Assembly: GCA_039028155.1 (NCBI GenBank)
Contig: JBCCIS010000015.1
Location: forward strand, 36,772-100,771
From: Pseudomonadota bacterium
Lineage (GTDB): Bacteria > Pseudomonadota > Alphaproteobacteria > SP197
Direction: 5' to 3'
DNA: 64,000 nucleotides
The position numbers and the translations under genes are program-made. Positions 45,302 through 52,323 of this stretch are shown here, piece after piece. The notes below the pieces were generated by a model, which saw only the letters and a list, made by a program, of their open reading frames with translations, had not been told where the DNA came from and did not search any database. Positions within the stretch are counted from its first letter, which is position 1. The number at the start of each line of letters is the position of its first letter.

Positions 45302-45988
45302 TTATGCGCTGCCGTCTCGCCAATGCGGCGGATAGGCGGCGTCGTAGCCCGGCAGTTCGGTCGTGCGCAAACGCCATGCATCGACGTTGGGATAGCGGTC
45401 GCCGAGCGTATCGAAGCCGAGGTCGAGGTGGCGCAGGGTGTCGCGTGCGGCGATGCGCAGGAAGAAGGCGCCATAGGTGTGGGCGACGATGTCGGCGGCG
45501 CTCACCGTCTCGCCGGCAAGCCAGGGGCGCTCACCCAAGACGGCTTCGAAGCGGGCGAACTCCGCGTGCAGGTCGCCGGCGGCGGCGCGCATGTCGTCGG
45601 CGTGATCGTCGATCGCGCGGGCGAAGGCCGGACCAATGATGCGGTTGGCGTTGGGCTCGATGTGATAGACGGTGGCGAAGACCCAGCGCCAGATCTCTGC
45701 CGTCGCCACCGCATCGGCGCCGAACAGCGGGGGATCGGGGAAGCGGGCATCGAGATAGGTCATGATCGCGATGGACTCGGTGAGCGTGACGTCGCCGTCG
45801 CGCAGCACCGGCACCTCGCCGCGGTCGTTGAGCGCCAGGTAAGCCGGCGCCTTATGGTCCTTCTGGGAGAACTGAAGCTGGTGCGAGGTATAGGGGATCT
45901 GCTTCAGCGCCGCGGTCAGGAGGACGCGCCAGGCAAAGGGGCTGCCACTGCCCCAGTAAACCTCTATGCCCGGCGCGCCGCTGGTCAT
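45302..45988 (-). CDS. glutathione S-transferase family protein
   Basis: 228 residues from ATG 45988. It starts IEVYWGSGSPFAWRVLLTAALK in parts (thioredoxin-like fold, Ser at the glutathione-activating place), and has RGEVPVLRDGDVTLTESIAIMTYL in parts with the usual SNAIL/TRAIL-like region. The C-terminal helical domain is complete. It is third in an arsR-arsI-GST set, so it may act with arsenic or another electrophile. Class not assigned. Confidence 0.86.
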   Translation of the reverse strand: MTSGAPGIEVYWGSGSPFAWRVLLTAALKQIPYTSHQLQFSQKDHKAPAYLALNDRGEVPVLRDGDVTLTESIAIMTYLDARFPDPPLFGADAVATAEIWRWVFATVYHIEPNANRIIGPAFARAIDDHADDMRAAAGDLHAEFARFEAVLGERPWLAGETVSAADIVAHTYGAFFLRIAARDTLRHLDLGFDTLGDRYPNVDAWRLRTTELPGYDAAYPPHWRDGSA

Positions 45989-46012
45989 GTCACAAACCCC
46001 TTGCCGCAAGCG

Positions 46013-46429
46013 TTAGTCGAGGGCCGGGTGACCGGGCTCTACCGGCCTTGTCTTCCAGTGCTCGCTTGCACCGTGGGTCACATAGGTCTCCCAAACGAGA
46101 CCCGCCGGATCGACGATGCTGGTCTTGTCGGAGATCGCGTAGCAACAGTGGACGCAACCTTCCGCGTCGGCGGTCGGTTCGTTCTGTCGCAGGCGCTGGT
46201 CGAGGGCCGAGAACGCGTCCCTGGTGTCAGCCTGGATACCGACGTGGTCCAGACCGGTACGGTCGGGACTGGTGTTGAGGCTGACCGCGAAGTTGATGCG
46301 CGGGTCGTCCAGCAGCCATTTGGCATAGTCGTCTCGTGCCGTGGTCGGCGGCGCGTTGAAGAGGTTGCCGTAGAAACGAATGGCTTCGTCCATATCGGGG
46401 ACGGAAACGTGCATGTGAAGTCGGTACAT
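46013..46429 (-). CDS. arsI: VOC family ArsI-like C-As lyase
   Basis: 138 residues. Vicinal-oxygen-chelate protein that in ArsI cleaves the C-As bond of methylarsenite. The features match that family: H5/H7 and H62 (GLDHVGIQ) and E114 (LVWETY) as metal ligands, and the vicinal pair C95-C96 in VHCCYAISDKTS, which binds arsenic. Cadmium-induced CadI is the close alternative. It is adjacent to and downstream of an ArsR gene that ends in a Cys pair. The arsM or arsH genes are not present. Confidence 0.8.
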   Translation of the reverse strand: MYRLHMHVSVPDMDEAIRFYGNLFNAPPTTARDDYAKWLLDDPRINFAVSLNTSPDRTGLDHVGIQADTRDAFSALDQRLRQNEPTADAEGCVHCCYAISDKTSIVDPAGLVWETYVTHGASEHWKTRPVEPGHPALD

Positions 46430-46442
46430 GGGGGTGCTCCTA

Positions 46443-46796
46443 TCAGCGGGCGCGAGCGGGCTCGCGACGCTTGCTTGATGCGCGGCGTGACGTGGTGTGC
46501 GGCGATGCGTGATGCACCTTGCAGCAGTCTTCGGTCAGGAAACGCAGCAGCTGCTCGGTGCCGTCGTGGTTGATCGCATACATGATCTGGCGCTGCTCGC
46601 GCCACGAACGCAGCAGTTTCGCCCGTTCGAGCTGGGCCAGGTGGCGCGACACGGTCGAGGCGTTGGCGCCGAGCCTGGCCGCGATTTCGCCGGACGGCAG
46701 ACCGTGAGGCTCATGCTCGACCAGCAGACGGTAGGCCGCCAGGCGGGTCTCCTGCCCCAGAGCCAACAAGGCGTCGATGGCGTTTTCTGATCTCAT
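46443..46796 (-). CDS. arsR: ArsR family metalloid-responsive repressor
   Basis: 117 residues. Winged helix: ALGQETRLAAYRLLVEHEP, then IAARLGANASTVSRHLAQLE. The C-terminal EDCCKVHH has the vicinal Cys pair seen in As(III)-sensing ArsR types. The start ATG 46796 lies inside a palindromic operator and has no Shine-Dalgarno sequence. It is upstream of arsI and GST on the same strand with 13 bases between, so it likely controls them. Confidence 0.88.
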   Translation of the reverse strand: MRSENAIDALLALGQETRLAAYRLLVEHEPHGLPSGEIAARLGANASTVSRHLAQLERAKLLRSWREQRQIMYAINHDGTEQLLRFLTEDCCKVHHASPHTTSRRASSKRREPARAR

Positions 46797-46831
46797 ATTT
46801 GCATAATCGCGCAAATATACATGTGAGTCAA
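46795..46831 (-). promoter_or_regulatory. leaderless promoter with operator over the arsR start
   Basis: On the minus strand TTGACT (46826-46831), 17 bases, GATTAT (46803-46808), then six bases to the ATG at 46796. The palindrome ATATTTGC-N8-GCAAATAT (46795-46818) covers the -10 element and the start codon. The geometry is the same as at 34487-34528 for the other ArsR gene. Confidence 0.7.
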
Positions 46832-46872
46832 CGGCGAGACGTCGCGCCCCTTGCCATCCGATGACTTAACCG

Positions 46873-47274
46873 TCAGTCCGGGAAGATGTTGAGATAGAGC
46901 AGCGGCTCGCCATCGAACGGATCGCCGCCATAGGTGCGCAATGTCAGAGGGAAGCGGCCGGGACGCGAGGCGTCGACGATCATGTCGGCGGGCTCGTGCG
47001 GTCCTACTTGAATACCGAGGTTGAACTCTTCCATGTAGACGACCGCGGTTCGATCCGACGTCACCCTGATCACCACCATGCTGCCCACGGTCGTGTCATG
47101 GTCGACCTGCCCGCCTGCGGGAACACCCTCTTCGATCGTCAGGTTGACCTGACTGTTGCGGGCCAGCGCGGCATTGATAGGGGCACCGAGCATCACAAAG
47201 ACGGAAAGGACGATGGCGGCAAATTGCAATTTCGGCACGTTACCTCGCAGTAGATCTGGACTTGGAGCAGGCAT
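46873..47274 (-). CDS. hypothetical exported protein
   Basis: 133 residues. N-terminal signal or anchor (LQFAAIVLSVFVMLGAPINA, then ALARNSQVN). The rest is a beta-rich domain (VVIRVTSDRTAVVYMEEFNL, RFPLTLRTYGG) that resembles a small cupredoxin-like or Ig-like sandwich, but no copper-ligand set is seen. ATG 47274 is preferred to a GTG at 47286 because GAGG lies upstream. Function unknown. Confidence 0.6.
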   Translation of the reverse strand: MPAPSPDLLRGNVPKLQFAAIVLSVFVMLGAPINAALARNSQVNLTIEEGVPAGGQVDHDTTVGSMVVIRVTSDRTAVVYMEEFNLGIQVGPHEPADMIVDASRPGRFPLTLRTYGGDPFDGEPLLYLNIFPD

Positions 47275-47313
47275 TTTCGTCCTCACGGCAGATGGTTGCG
47301 CACAGCCCTGACG

Positions 47314-47994
47314 TCAGCTGGCGTTGACCGGCATGAAGTCACCGGATTCCTTGTCGAGCCAGTGAAGTTCGCCTTCGGCGATCGAGAACCACGCACCGTG
47401 CAGTTCCAGACGTCCGGCGTCGATCGCGTCGGTGACAAAGGGGAACGTCGTCAGATGACGAAGCGATTGTTCGACGGCCAAGTGCTCTAGCGTACGTTGG
47501 CGTTCGGAGGCGCTGAGATGTTCTCCACACGCGCGCAGCTGGTCGCGCGCCGGCGCGAGCAAGTCGACCCAGGGGCCGATGAACCGGCCCTGCGGCGCGT
47601 TCTCAGCCGCGAGTGCTGCCGCCACGCCGCCGCACGACCCATGGCCCATGACGACGATCTCGCTCACACCCAAAACGGTCACGGCAAACTCCAGGGCCGC
47701 GGACGTGCCGTGGAACGAGCCGGTCTCCGGATGGTGGAGGTCGCAGGGCGGCACGATGGCGCCGACATTGCGCACGACGAAGAGCTCGCCCGGCGCGGCC
47801 GCAAAGATCGTCGCCGGGTCGACCCGGCTGTCGGCGCAGCCGATGATCATGGTGCGCGGCGACTGGCCTTCGGCGAGTTCGCGGAACAACGCCGCCTCCT
47901 CGGCGTAGCGCGCCTGGCGAAAACGACGGTAACCGCGAAACAAATGCTCGGGCAGCAACACCGCCTTTGATGGCGGTGCCGTGGTGTTGGTCAT
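47314..47994 (-). CDS. beta-carbonic anhydrase
   Basis: 226 residues. Interconverts CO2 and bicarbonate with zinc. The metal and catalytic residues are C53-x-D55-x-R57 in IIGCADSRVDP, and H118 with C121 in VMGHGSCGG. It starts at ATG 47994 (GGGGGG upstream). It follows sbtB- and sbtA-like genes on the same strand with 34 bases between, which suggests a bicarbonate uptake and conversion unit. A longer in-frame extension lies over the sbtB-like gene and is not coding. Confidence 0.93.
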   Translation of the reverse strand: MTNTTAPPSKAVLLPEHLFRGYRRFRQARYAEEAALFRELAEGQSPRTMIIGCADSRVDPATIFAAAPGELFVVRNVGAIVPPCDLHHPETGSFHGTSAALEFAVTVLGVSEIVVMGHGSCGGVAAALAAENAPQGRFIGPWVDLLAPARDQLRACGEHLSASERQRTLEHLAVEQSLRHLTTFPFVTDAIDAGRLELHGAWFSIAEGELHWLDKESGDFMPVNAS

Positions 47995-48028
47995 GGAGCC
48001 CCCCTCGACCCTTCCGCAGACCAGCTTA

Positions 48029-48340
48029 TCAGAAACGTTCCGCGCGCAGCACCTGACAGTCGCTGACGGCGACCACGCCGATATGGCGCTCGACAACCTG
48101 GAAGATCGAATCCAGGAGGCCATCGAGCCGGTCGGGCCGGATGACGCAGACGACCTGGACCATGCCACCGGCGCGCCCGACCTGGCCCTCGCTGCTCCAG
48201 TGGCCCGAGCGCCCGGAGCCGCCGATGACCGGCAGGATCGAATAGCCGGTCACGCCGGCGGCCTCTATCGCGTCGGTCAGCCGACTCTTCATCGGCGCTT
48301 CGATGATGATGGCAACACGTTTGGCATCATGAGTTTCCAT
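48029..48340 (-). CDS. PII-like protein, SbtB family
   Basis: 103 residues. Ferredoxin-like PII/CutA fold: AKRVAIIIEAPMKSRLTDAIEAAGVTGYSILPVIGGSG in parts, with the T-loop after it and VVCVIRPDRLDGLLDSIF in parts. In cyanobacteria SbtB binds adenine nucleotides and cAMP and gates SbtA; here it lies four bases after the SbtA-like gene, so the same control is inferred. The C-terminal redox CGPxGC-type loop of some SbtB is not seen. Confidence 0.82.
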   Translation of the reverse strand: METHDAKRVAIIIEAPMKSRLTDAIEAAGVTGYSILPVIGGSGRSGHWSSEGQVGRAGGMVQVVCVIRPDRLDGLLDSIFQVVERHIGVVAVSDCQVLRAERF

Positions 48341-48344
48341 GGTG

Positions 48345-49328
48345 TCAGCCCCCCGTAAAGGCCCGGGCGACGGCCAGATAGATGGGTAGCCCGAGGATCA
48401 GGTTGAACGGGAACGTAACCCCCAGCGACAGGGTAAGGTAGACGGCCGGATCGGCTTCCGGCACGGCGACCCGCATGGCGGCCGGGACGGCGATATAGGA
48501 CGCCGAGGCCGACAGCACCATCAACAACATCACCCCGCCGGTCGAGAGGCCCAACAACACCCCTGCCCCGGCGCCGAACAGCGCGCCAATCAGCGGCATC
48601 AGGATACCGAAGAAAAGCAAGCCCGGGGTCATGAGGCGACGGCTTTCCCGCAAGCCACGCCCGGCGATCAGGCCCATGTCGAGCAGGAAGAGGCAAAGCG
48701 CGCCTTTGAACGGGGCGACCATGAACGCCTCTATCTCGGCAAGGCCGTCGGGTCCGGTGATCATGCCGATGGCAAAGGCCCCGACCAAAAGCACGATCGA
48801 GCCGTTAAGCAGAATTTCGCGCCACAGGGCGCCATCCATACGCGACTTGCCGCCGGAGCTGAGCAGCCAAAGCGCCGAAAGGATCGCCGGCGCCTCCATG
48901 GCGGCGGCGACGGCGACCATGAAACCTTCAGCGGCGATGCCCTGGGTTTCCAGGATGGAGCTGCCGGCGACAAACGTGACGATGGAGATCGAGCCGTAGT
49001 GCGCGGCGACCACCGCCGCGTTGGTGCGGTCCAACCGCGTCATCGCCCGCAGCAGACCAAAGGCGATGAACGGCAGGCCGGCCGAGAGAATGATGCCGGC
49101 GGCGAGTGTCGAGCCGAGGTGAAAATCGATGCCGTGTTCGGCGACGGAAACCCCGCCTTTGAATCCGATGGCAAAAAGCAGATAGATCGAGAGCGCCTTG
49201 GCCGCGGCTTCGGGAAAGGTCAACTCGGAGCGCGCGAAGGCGGCGACAACACCCAACACGAATGCCAGGATCAGCGGCGATCCCAAGTTCTCCAACGCCA
49301 GCCCGAAAAAACCGTCCACCCAATCCAC
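48345..49328 (-). CDS. sbtA: sodium-dependent bicarbonate transporter, SbtA family
   Basis: 327 residues with about ten membrane helices in two inverted halves. It has family stretches FAIGFKGGVSVAEHG, AAHYGSISIVTFVAGSSIL in parts, and SASASYIAVPAAMRVAVPEA in parts, which fit SbtA (DUF897). It would import bicarbonate with Na+ across the inner membrane. Start GTG at 49328. Followed by the SbtB-like protein and carbonic anhydrase. No RuBisCO genes are seen, so the bicarbonate may feed carboxylases. Confidence 0.88.
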   Translation of the reverse strand: MDWVDGFFGLALENLGSPLILAFVLGVVAAFARSELTFPEAAAKALSIYLLFAIGFKGGVSVAEHGIDFHLGSTLAAGIILSAGLPFIAFGLLRAMTRLDRTNAAVVAAHYGSISIVTFVAGSSILETQGIAAEGFMVAVAAAMEAPAILSALWLLSSGGKSRMDGALWREILLNGSIVLLVGAFAIGMITGPDGLAEIEAFMVAPFKGALCLFLLDMGLIAGRGLRESRRLMTPGLLFFGILMPLIGALFGAGAGVLLGLSTGGVMLLMVLSASASYIAVPAAMRVAVPEADPAVYLTLSLGVTFPFNLILGLPIYLAVARAFTGG

Positions 49329-49453
49329 CCCGTACCTGAGAAGTCCGCCCGCCCCTATGTCGAACTATCGGGGCTTTTGCAACTCGTATCCCAACCGCGA
49401 GTGATCTGACGGTATCTTGTGGTTTGGCGAGGGGGTCACGGGCCCGTTTGGCT

Positions 49454-50752
49454 CTATCCACTTTCCTCAAGCGTCTTGATCAGGCGCTGGGCTTGTGCAT
49501 GGTCGCCCTTTGCCGAAAGCAGACCGCTTAAGCCATAGACTGCGGCGGCACATTGCGGGTCGAGCTGCATGATCTGGCGGTAACCGCGTTCTGCTTCCGC
49601 GTTCTTGCCGTCCTTTTGCAACGAACGGGCGCGCACCAGGGCCGCGTCGATACAACGCATGTCCAGCGTTTGGTTCTGCGTCTTGCGTACGACCGCCTTG
49701 TTGATGAGCGTCCGCTCCTTGACCCCGAACGAGTACTTGTAGCGATCGTTTCCCTGCAGAAAATCATAAACCTTGAAGCCATGCTCGATCGCGTGCCGGA
49801 TCGCATGGGCATGCAGGGCATAGCCGACGGCCAGATCGTCATAGGTTTCGTCGCGGCCGGTCAGCAGGAACAGATAGGACTTCTTGTTGTCGCAGACCAG
49901 GATGGCGAGGGCGCAAAGAGCGCGGTCGCCGTCCCACAGTATCGGCACGAAGAGCTTGCCTTGCTCGAAACAGTGAGCCGCCATGTCGCGGATAACATCC
50001 ACAAGCGCAACCGACGCCTTGCCCTTCTCCTGGGCCCATTTGGTTTGCCAGAAGCGCAACAGGATATCGATATCGCGGGTAAAGGTCGTCGCGTCCGCGT
50101 GCGTGATGCGCAGGGTTTCGGAGTTTTCGATCTTTCTTAGAAGCCGCCGCGCCTTTTGCCGCGCGTTGGCGCTCATCGCGGTCGCCAGATGGGTTTCCCA
50201 ATCATCGCCAAGGTCGACATAGGGCGCTACCGCATGGTCGATGCCACCGGATATGGCGAGTTTGCTCTCATCCTTGATACGGAAAGCCTTTGGCGAGAAG
50301 CCACCGAGCAGCAAGTCCGCGCGCGCCTCCGACATGCGAAGGAAATTGAGACTGAACTCCGTCCATTTGAAGCTCTTGATCTGCTCGGCAAACGCCGGAA
50401 AGACCTCAGCGTCGTGTTCGGGCCGGCAGATCGCGCCGTTGTAGTCGGCGATGCCCTGGCCAGCCATGTCGACCACGCTGTAGAAACCGCCGCCCTTCTT
50501 CATCCAGGTGCGGAAGCGCAGCGGAAAGAAGGCGACATAGTCCGACCCCTCGGGCCCCGGCCGCGCCGCGAGCACGATGCCGTTGCTGAGCGCCGACACC
50601 ATCCAATGAAAGATCCAGGTCGACGAGAGAAAGAACTGCGCGTCGGGGTCCGCATCATAGACCGCGTCCCACTGGCCGCGCAGGTCGTCAATGGAGGAGA
50701 AGTCGTCGATTACGTCGATATGCATGGACATGCAGGTTCTGACCGCCCGCAT
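49454..50752 (-). CDS. FemAB/BioF2-like acetyltransferase with C-terminal TPR
   Basis: 432 residues. A GNAT_6/CelD-like domain fills most of the protein: FFLSSTWIFHWMVS, VAFFPLRFRTWMKKGG, GYALHAHAIRHAIEHGFKVYDFLQG in parts and NDRYKYSFGVKE. The last 60 residues are a TPR pair (AERGYRQIMQLDPQCAAAVYGLSGLL in parts). CelD-type enzymes act in exopolysaccharide or cell-surface work; substrate unknown. The start is unclear: ATG 50752, 50731 or 50725. Confidence 0.78.
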   Translation of the reverse strand: MRAVRTCMSMHIDVIDDFSSIDDLRGQWDAVYDADPDAQFFLSSTWIFHWMVSALSNGIVLAARPGPEGSDYVAFFPLRFRTWMKKGGGFYSVVDMAGQGIADYNGAICRPEHDAEVFPAFAEQIKSFKWTEFSLNFLRMSEARADLLLGGFSPKAFRIKDESKLAISGGIDHAVAPYVDLGDDWETHLATAMSANARQKARRLLRKIENSETLRITHADATTFTRDIDILLRFWQTKWAQEKGKASVALVDVIRDMAAHCFEQGKLFVPILWDGDRALCALAILVCDNKKSYLFLLTGRDETYDDLAVGYALHAHAIRHAIEHGFKVYDFLQGNDRYKYSFGVKERTLINKAVVRKTQNQTLDMRCIDAALVRARSLQKDGKNAEAERGYRQIMQLDPQCAAAVYGLSGLLSAKGDHAQAQRLIKTLEESG

Positions 50753-50831
50753 CCTGGTCAGCGATCACCGAGAACTGGGCAGCAGTCTAAGCCGCCGCTT
50801 CAGCCTCAACCAGCCAAAACGGGCAGAAGCT

Positions 50832-51155
50832 CTATGGCTGCTCGCAGTTGCTGGGCGCGCTCATCATCCACTCGGCAGCCTCGGTCATCTCTTCAACCGT
50901 CATGCCCTGCATCAGGCTATCGGACGCGGCCTTGTCGTCGGTGACCTGGGCCAGGACGAACTCCTGCTGGGTCTCCGAGAGATCGCGGCGCGCGCTCTCA
51001 CCGATACACGCGCAACCGCTGTCGGAAAGATCAAGCTGAATGTGGCATTCGTCCACAAGGTCGTCGGCGGCATCGGCAAGGGCCTGGCCGGCCGCGAAGC
51101 CGGAAGCCAGGAAGACGCCCACCATGGCGGCGCCGAGACGGTGTGACAGAATCAT
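50832..51155 (-). CDS. small secreted four-cysteine protein, paralogue 1
   Basis: 107 residues with a signal peptide (…GFAAGQALA). The mature part keeps the pattern C-x10-C-x-C-x53-C: DECHIQL, GCACIGES and APSNCEQP. The ATG at 51155 has AGGGGAAAG upstream. It is last of three tandem paralogues on the minus strand (see 51265 and 51642), all co-linear from the first to the last Cys with no gap. No known family recognised. Two disulfides are likely in the periplasm. Confidence 0.72.
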   Translation of the reverse strand: MILSHRLGAAMVGVFLASGFAAGQALADAADDLVDECHIQLDLSDSGCACIGESARRDLSETQQEFVLAQVTDDKAASDSLMQGMTVEEMTEAAEWMMSAPSNCEQP

Positions 51156-51264
51156 GATCTTTCCCCTATCGCTGATCAGCATGGACGCTCACGTGACCTT
51201 TTAGGCCGCGACAACCGATCTGTCGAACGACGAGAGGCCGCCGCGGGACGACACAACCACCTTG

Positions 51265-51585
51265 TCAGTCGAACTCGCAAATTGACGGCGCGTTGTCCAT
51301 CCAATCACCGACATCAAAGACCTCGGCATCCGTCATCTCGCCTTCGAGTTGGCTGGACGTCGTGGTGTCCCCGTTGAGTTCAGCGATCACATAGAGCCGC
51401 TGGCTGTCAGACAGCTTCTCGTCCGCGCTCTTAGCGATGCAGTCACATACCGTCTCCGTCAACTCAAGCTGACCGAGACATGCCTCGACCAGCGGATCAG
51501 CGGCTTCGGCGCGAACCCCCACAGCAAGAGCCATGACAAGAGCCGCGCCCGCCACGGTCGCCAAGGAATACGATGGTTGGGTCAT
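51265..51585 (-). CDS. small secreted four-cysteine protein, paralogue 2
   Basis: 106 residues with a signal peptide (MTQPSYSLATVAGAALVMAL, ending near AEA). Cys pattern: EACLGQL, VCDCIAK and APSICEFD, again C-x10-C-x-C-x53-C. It shares the LS-xxQ, the acidic middle and the W-M-xx-P tail with its two neighbours. It is the middle member of the tandem set. Function unknown. Confidence 0.72.
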   Translation of the reverse strand: MTQPSYSLATVAGAALVMALAVGVRAEAADPLVEACLGQLELTETVCDCIAKSADEKLSDSQRLYVIAELNGDTTTSSQLEGEMTDAEVFDVGDWMDNAPSICEFD

Positions 51586-51641
51586 GGTGTTTCCTCACAT
51601 TGCCGTTCGGCGACCATGGCGGTCGTCTGATTGACGCGCGT

Positions 51642-51965
51642 TTACTCGAACTCGCATTCGGCCGGCACTTGATCCATCCAGGCGAGGGAATAGTCGATTT
51701 CCTCGTCGGTGAGATCCTGCGCGATCTCCTCGGCCATGGCGTCGTCGCCCCAAACAAGCGCCAGCACGAAATCCTGTTCGTCCAGGCTTAGCTCGTCCGC
51801 AGCGCTATCGCCAAGGCATTCGCAGGCGCTCTCTGTCATGCCCAACTGAACGAGACATTCCTCAACCAAGGCCGCAACAGCGTCGGCACGTGCTGTACCG
51901 CTGACGAGAAAAGACGCGACGAGTGCACCAGCAAACGCGGCGCAAGAGATACGTGAGATGAGCAT
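51642..51965 (-). CDS. small secreted four-cysteine protein, paralogue 3
   Basis: 107 residues from ATG 51965 (AAGGGGAAG upstream). Signal peptide to about ARA. Cys pattern: EECLVQL, ACECLGDS and VPAECEFE, the same spacing as its neighbours. It shares LS-LDEQDFVLAL and AWMDQVP with the rest. First member of the minus-strand set. It is divergent from the thr leader at 52143. Confidence 0.72.
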   Translation of the reverse strand: MLISRISCAAFAGALVASFLVSGTARADAVAALVEECLVQLGMTESACECLGDSAADELSLDEQDFVLALVWGDDAMAEEIAQDLTDEEIDYSLAWMDQVPAECEFE

Positions 51966-52106
51966 GGCTTCCCCTTGCATGGTTCTTGTTGATCAATCTT
52001 GCCGAGGATTCGGCGTTGCGGCCCAGAACAGGCCTGTGACAGTGCGCTCGTGTTCTGTTTACGCCGGCTGACCGCCACTGTCGATCACTCCAAAGACGGT
52101 GATCGG

Positions 52107-52135
52107 TTGACACAGTCCGCTGACAACCTTATGTG
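52107..52135 (+). promoter_or_regulatory. putative promoter of thr leader
   Basis: TTGACA at 52107-52112 (perfect -35), 17 bases, then TATGTG at 52130-52135 as a weak -10, seven bases before the leader-peptide ATG at 52143. No Shine-Dalgarno sequence precedes that ATG, so the leader peptide may be translated from a leaderless mRNA. Prediction by eye. Confidence 0.5.
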
Positions 52136-52142
52136 AACCGCC

Positions 52143-52220
52143 ATGTTCGGCATAATTGCACAAACGTGGACGACCACGACGACCCGCTTTGGCGGGCCGC
52201 TGGGTTGTCGCGCGCGCTGA
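52143..52220 (+). CDS. thr leader peptide
   Basis: 25-codon frame, ATG 52143 to TGA 52218-52220. Codons 8-14 read Thr-Trp-Thr-Thr-Thr-Thr-Thr (ACG TGG ACG ACC ACG ACG ACC), six Thr in seven codons, then Arg-Phe-Gly-Gly-Pro. Such a cluster ahead of a threonyl-tRNA synthetase gene and a terminator is the hallmark of an attenuation leader. The ribosome would stall here when Thr-tRNA is uncharged. It is too short for a normal gene call. Confidence 0.85.
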   Translation: MFGIIAQTWTTTTTRFGGPLGCRAR

Positions 52221-52279
52221 ACGCCGCTTAGATCGAATACACACCCATTGGCCCCGCCGGCGACGGACGGGGCTTTTTT
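52183..52279 (+). promoter_or_regulatory. threonine attenuator: pause hairpin, antiterminator, terminator
   Basis: Three competing pairings. (1) CCCGC 52183-52187 with GCGGG 52192-52196 forms an early hairpin just past the Thr codons. (2) GGCGGGCC 52191-52198 can pair with GGCCCCGCC 52250-52258 (one bulge), an antiterminator. (3) GCCCCG 52251-52256 pairs with CGGGGC 52268-52273, followed by six T (52274-52279), an intrinsic terminator. A ribosome stalled at codons 8-14 would free 52191-52198 for pairing (2), blocking (3). The synthetase ATG is at 52324. Confidence 0.85.
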
Positions 52280-52323
52280 GTGTCCGGCCTCCGTCCGCGT
52301 CCTGACGACAACGGAGACGAGAC

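Noticed and set aside
47995..48168. N-terminal extension of carbonic anhydrase
   Set aside because: It lies over the SbtB-like gene and is Ser/Arg-rich; ATG 47994 has a good ribosome-binding site.
51966..52106. T-box riboswitch for the ThrRS gene
   Set aside because: No T-box consensus or specifier loop is seen; the Thr-rich reading frame explains control better.
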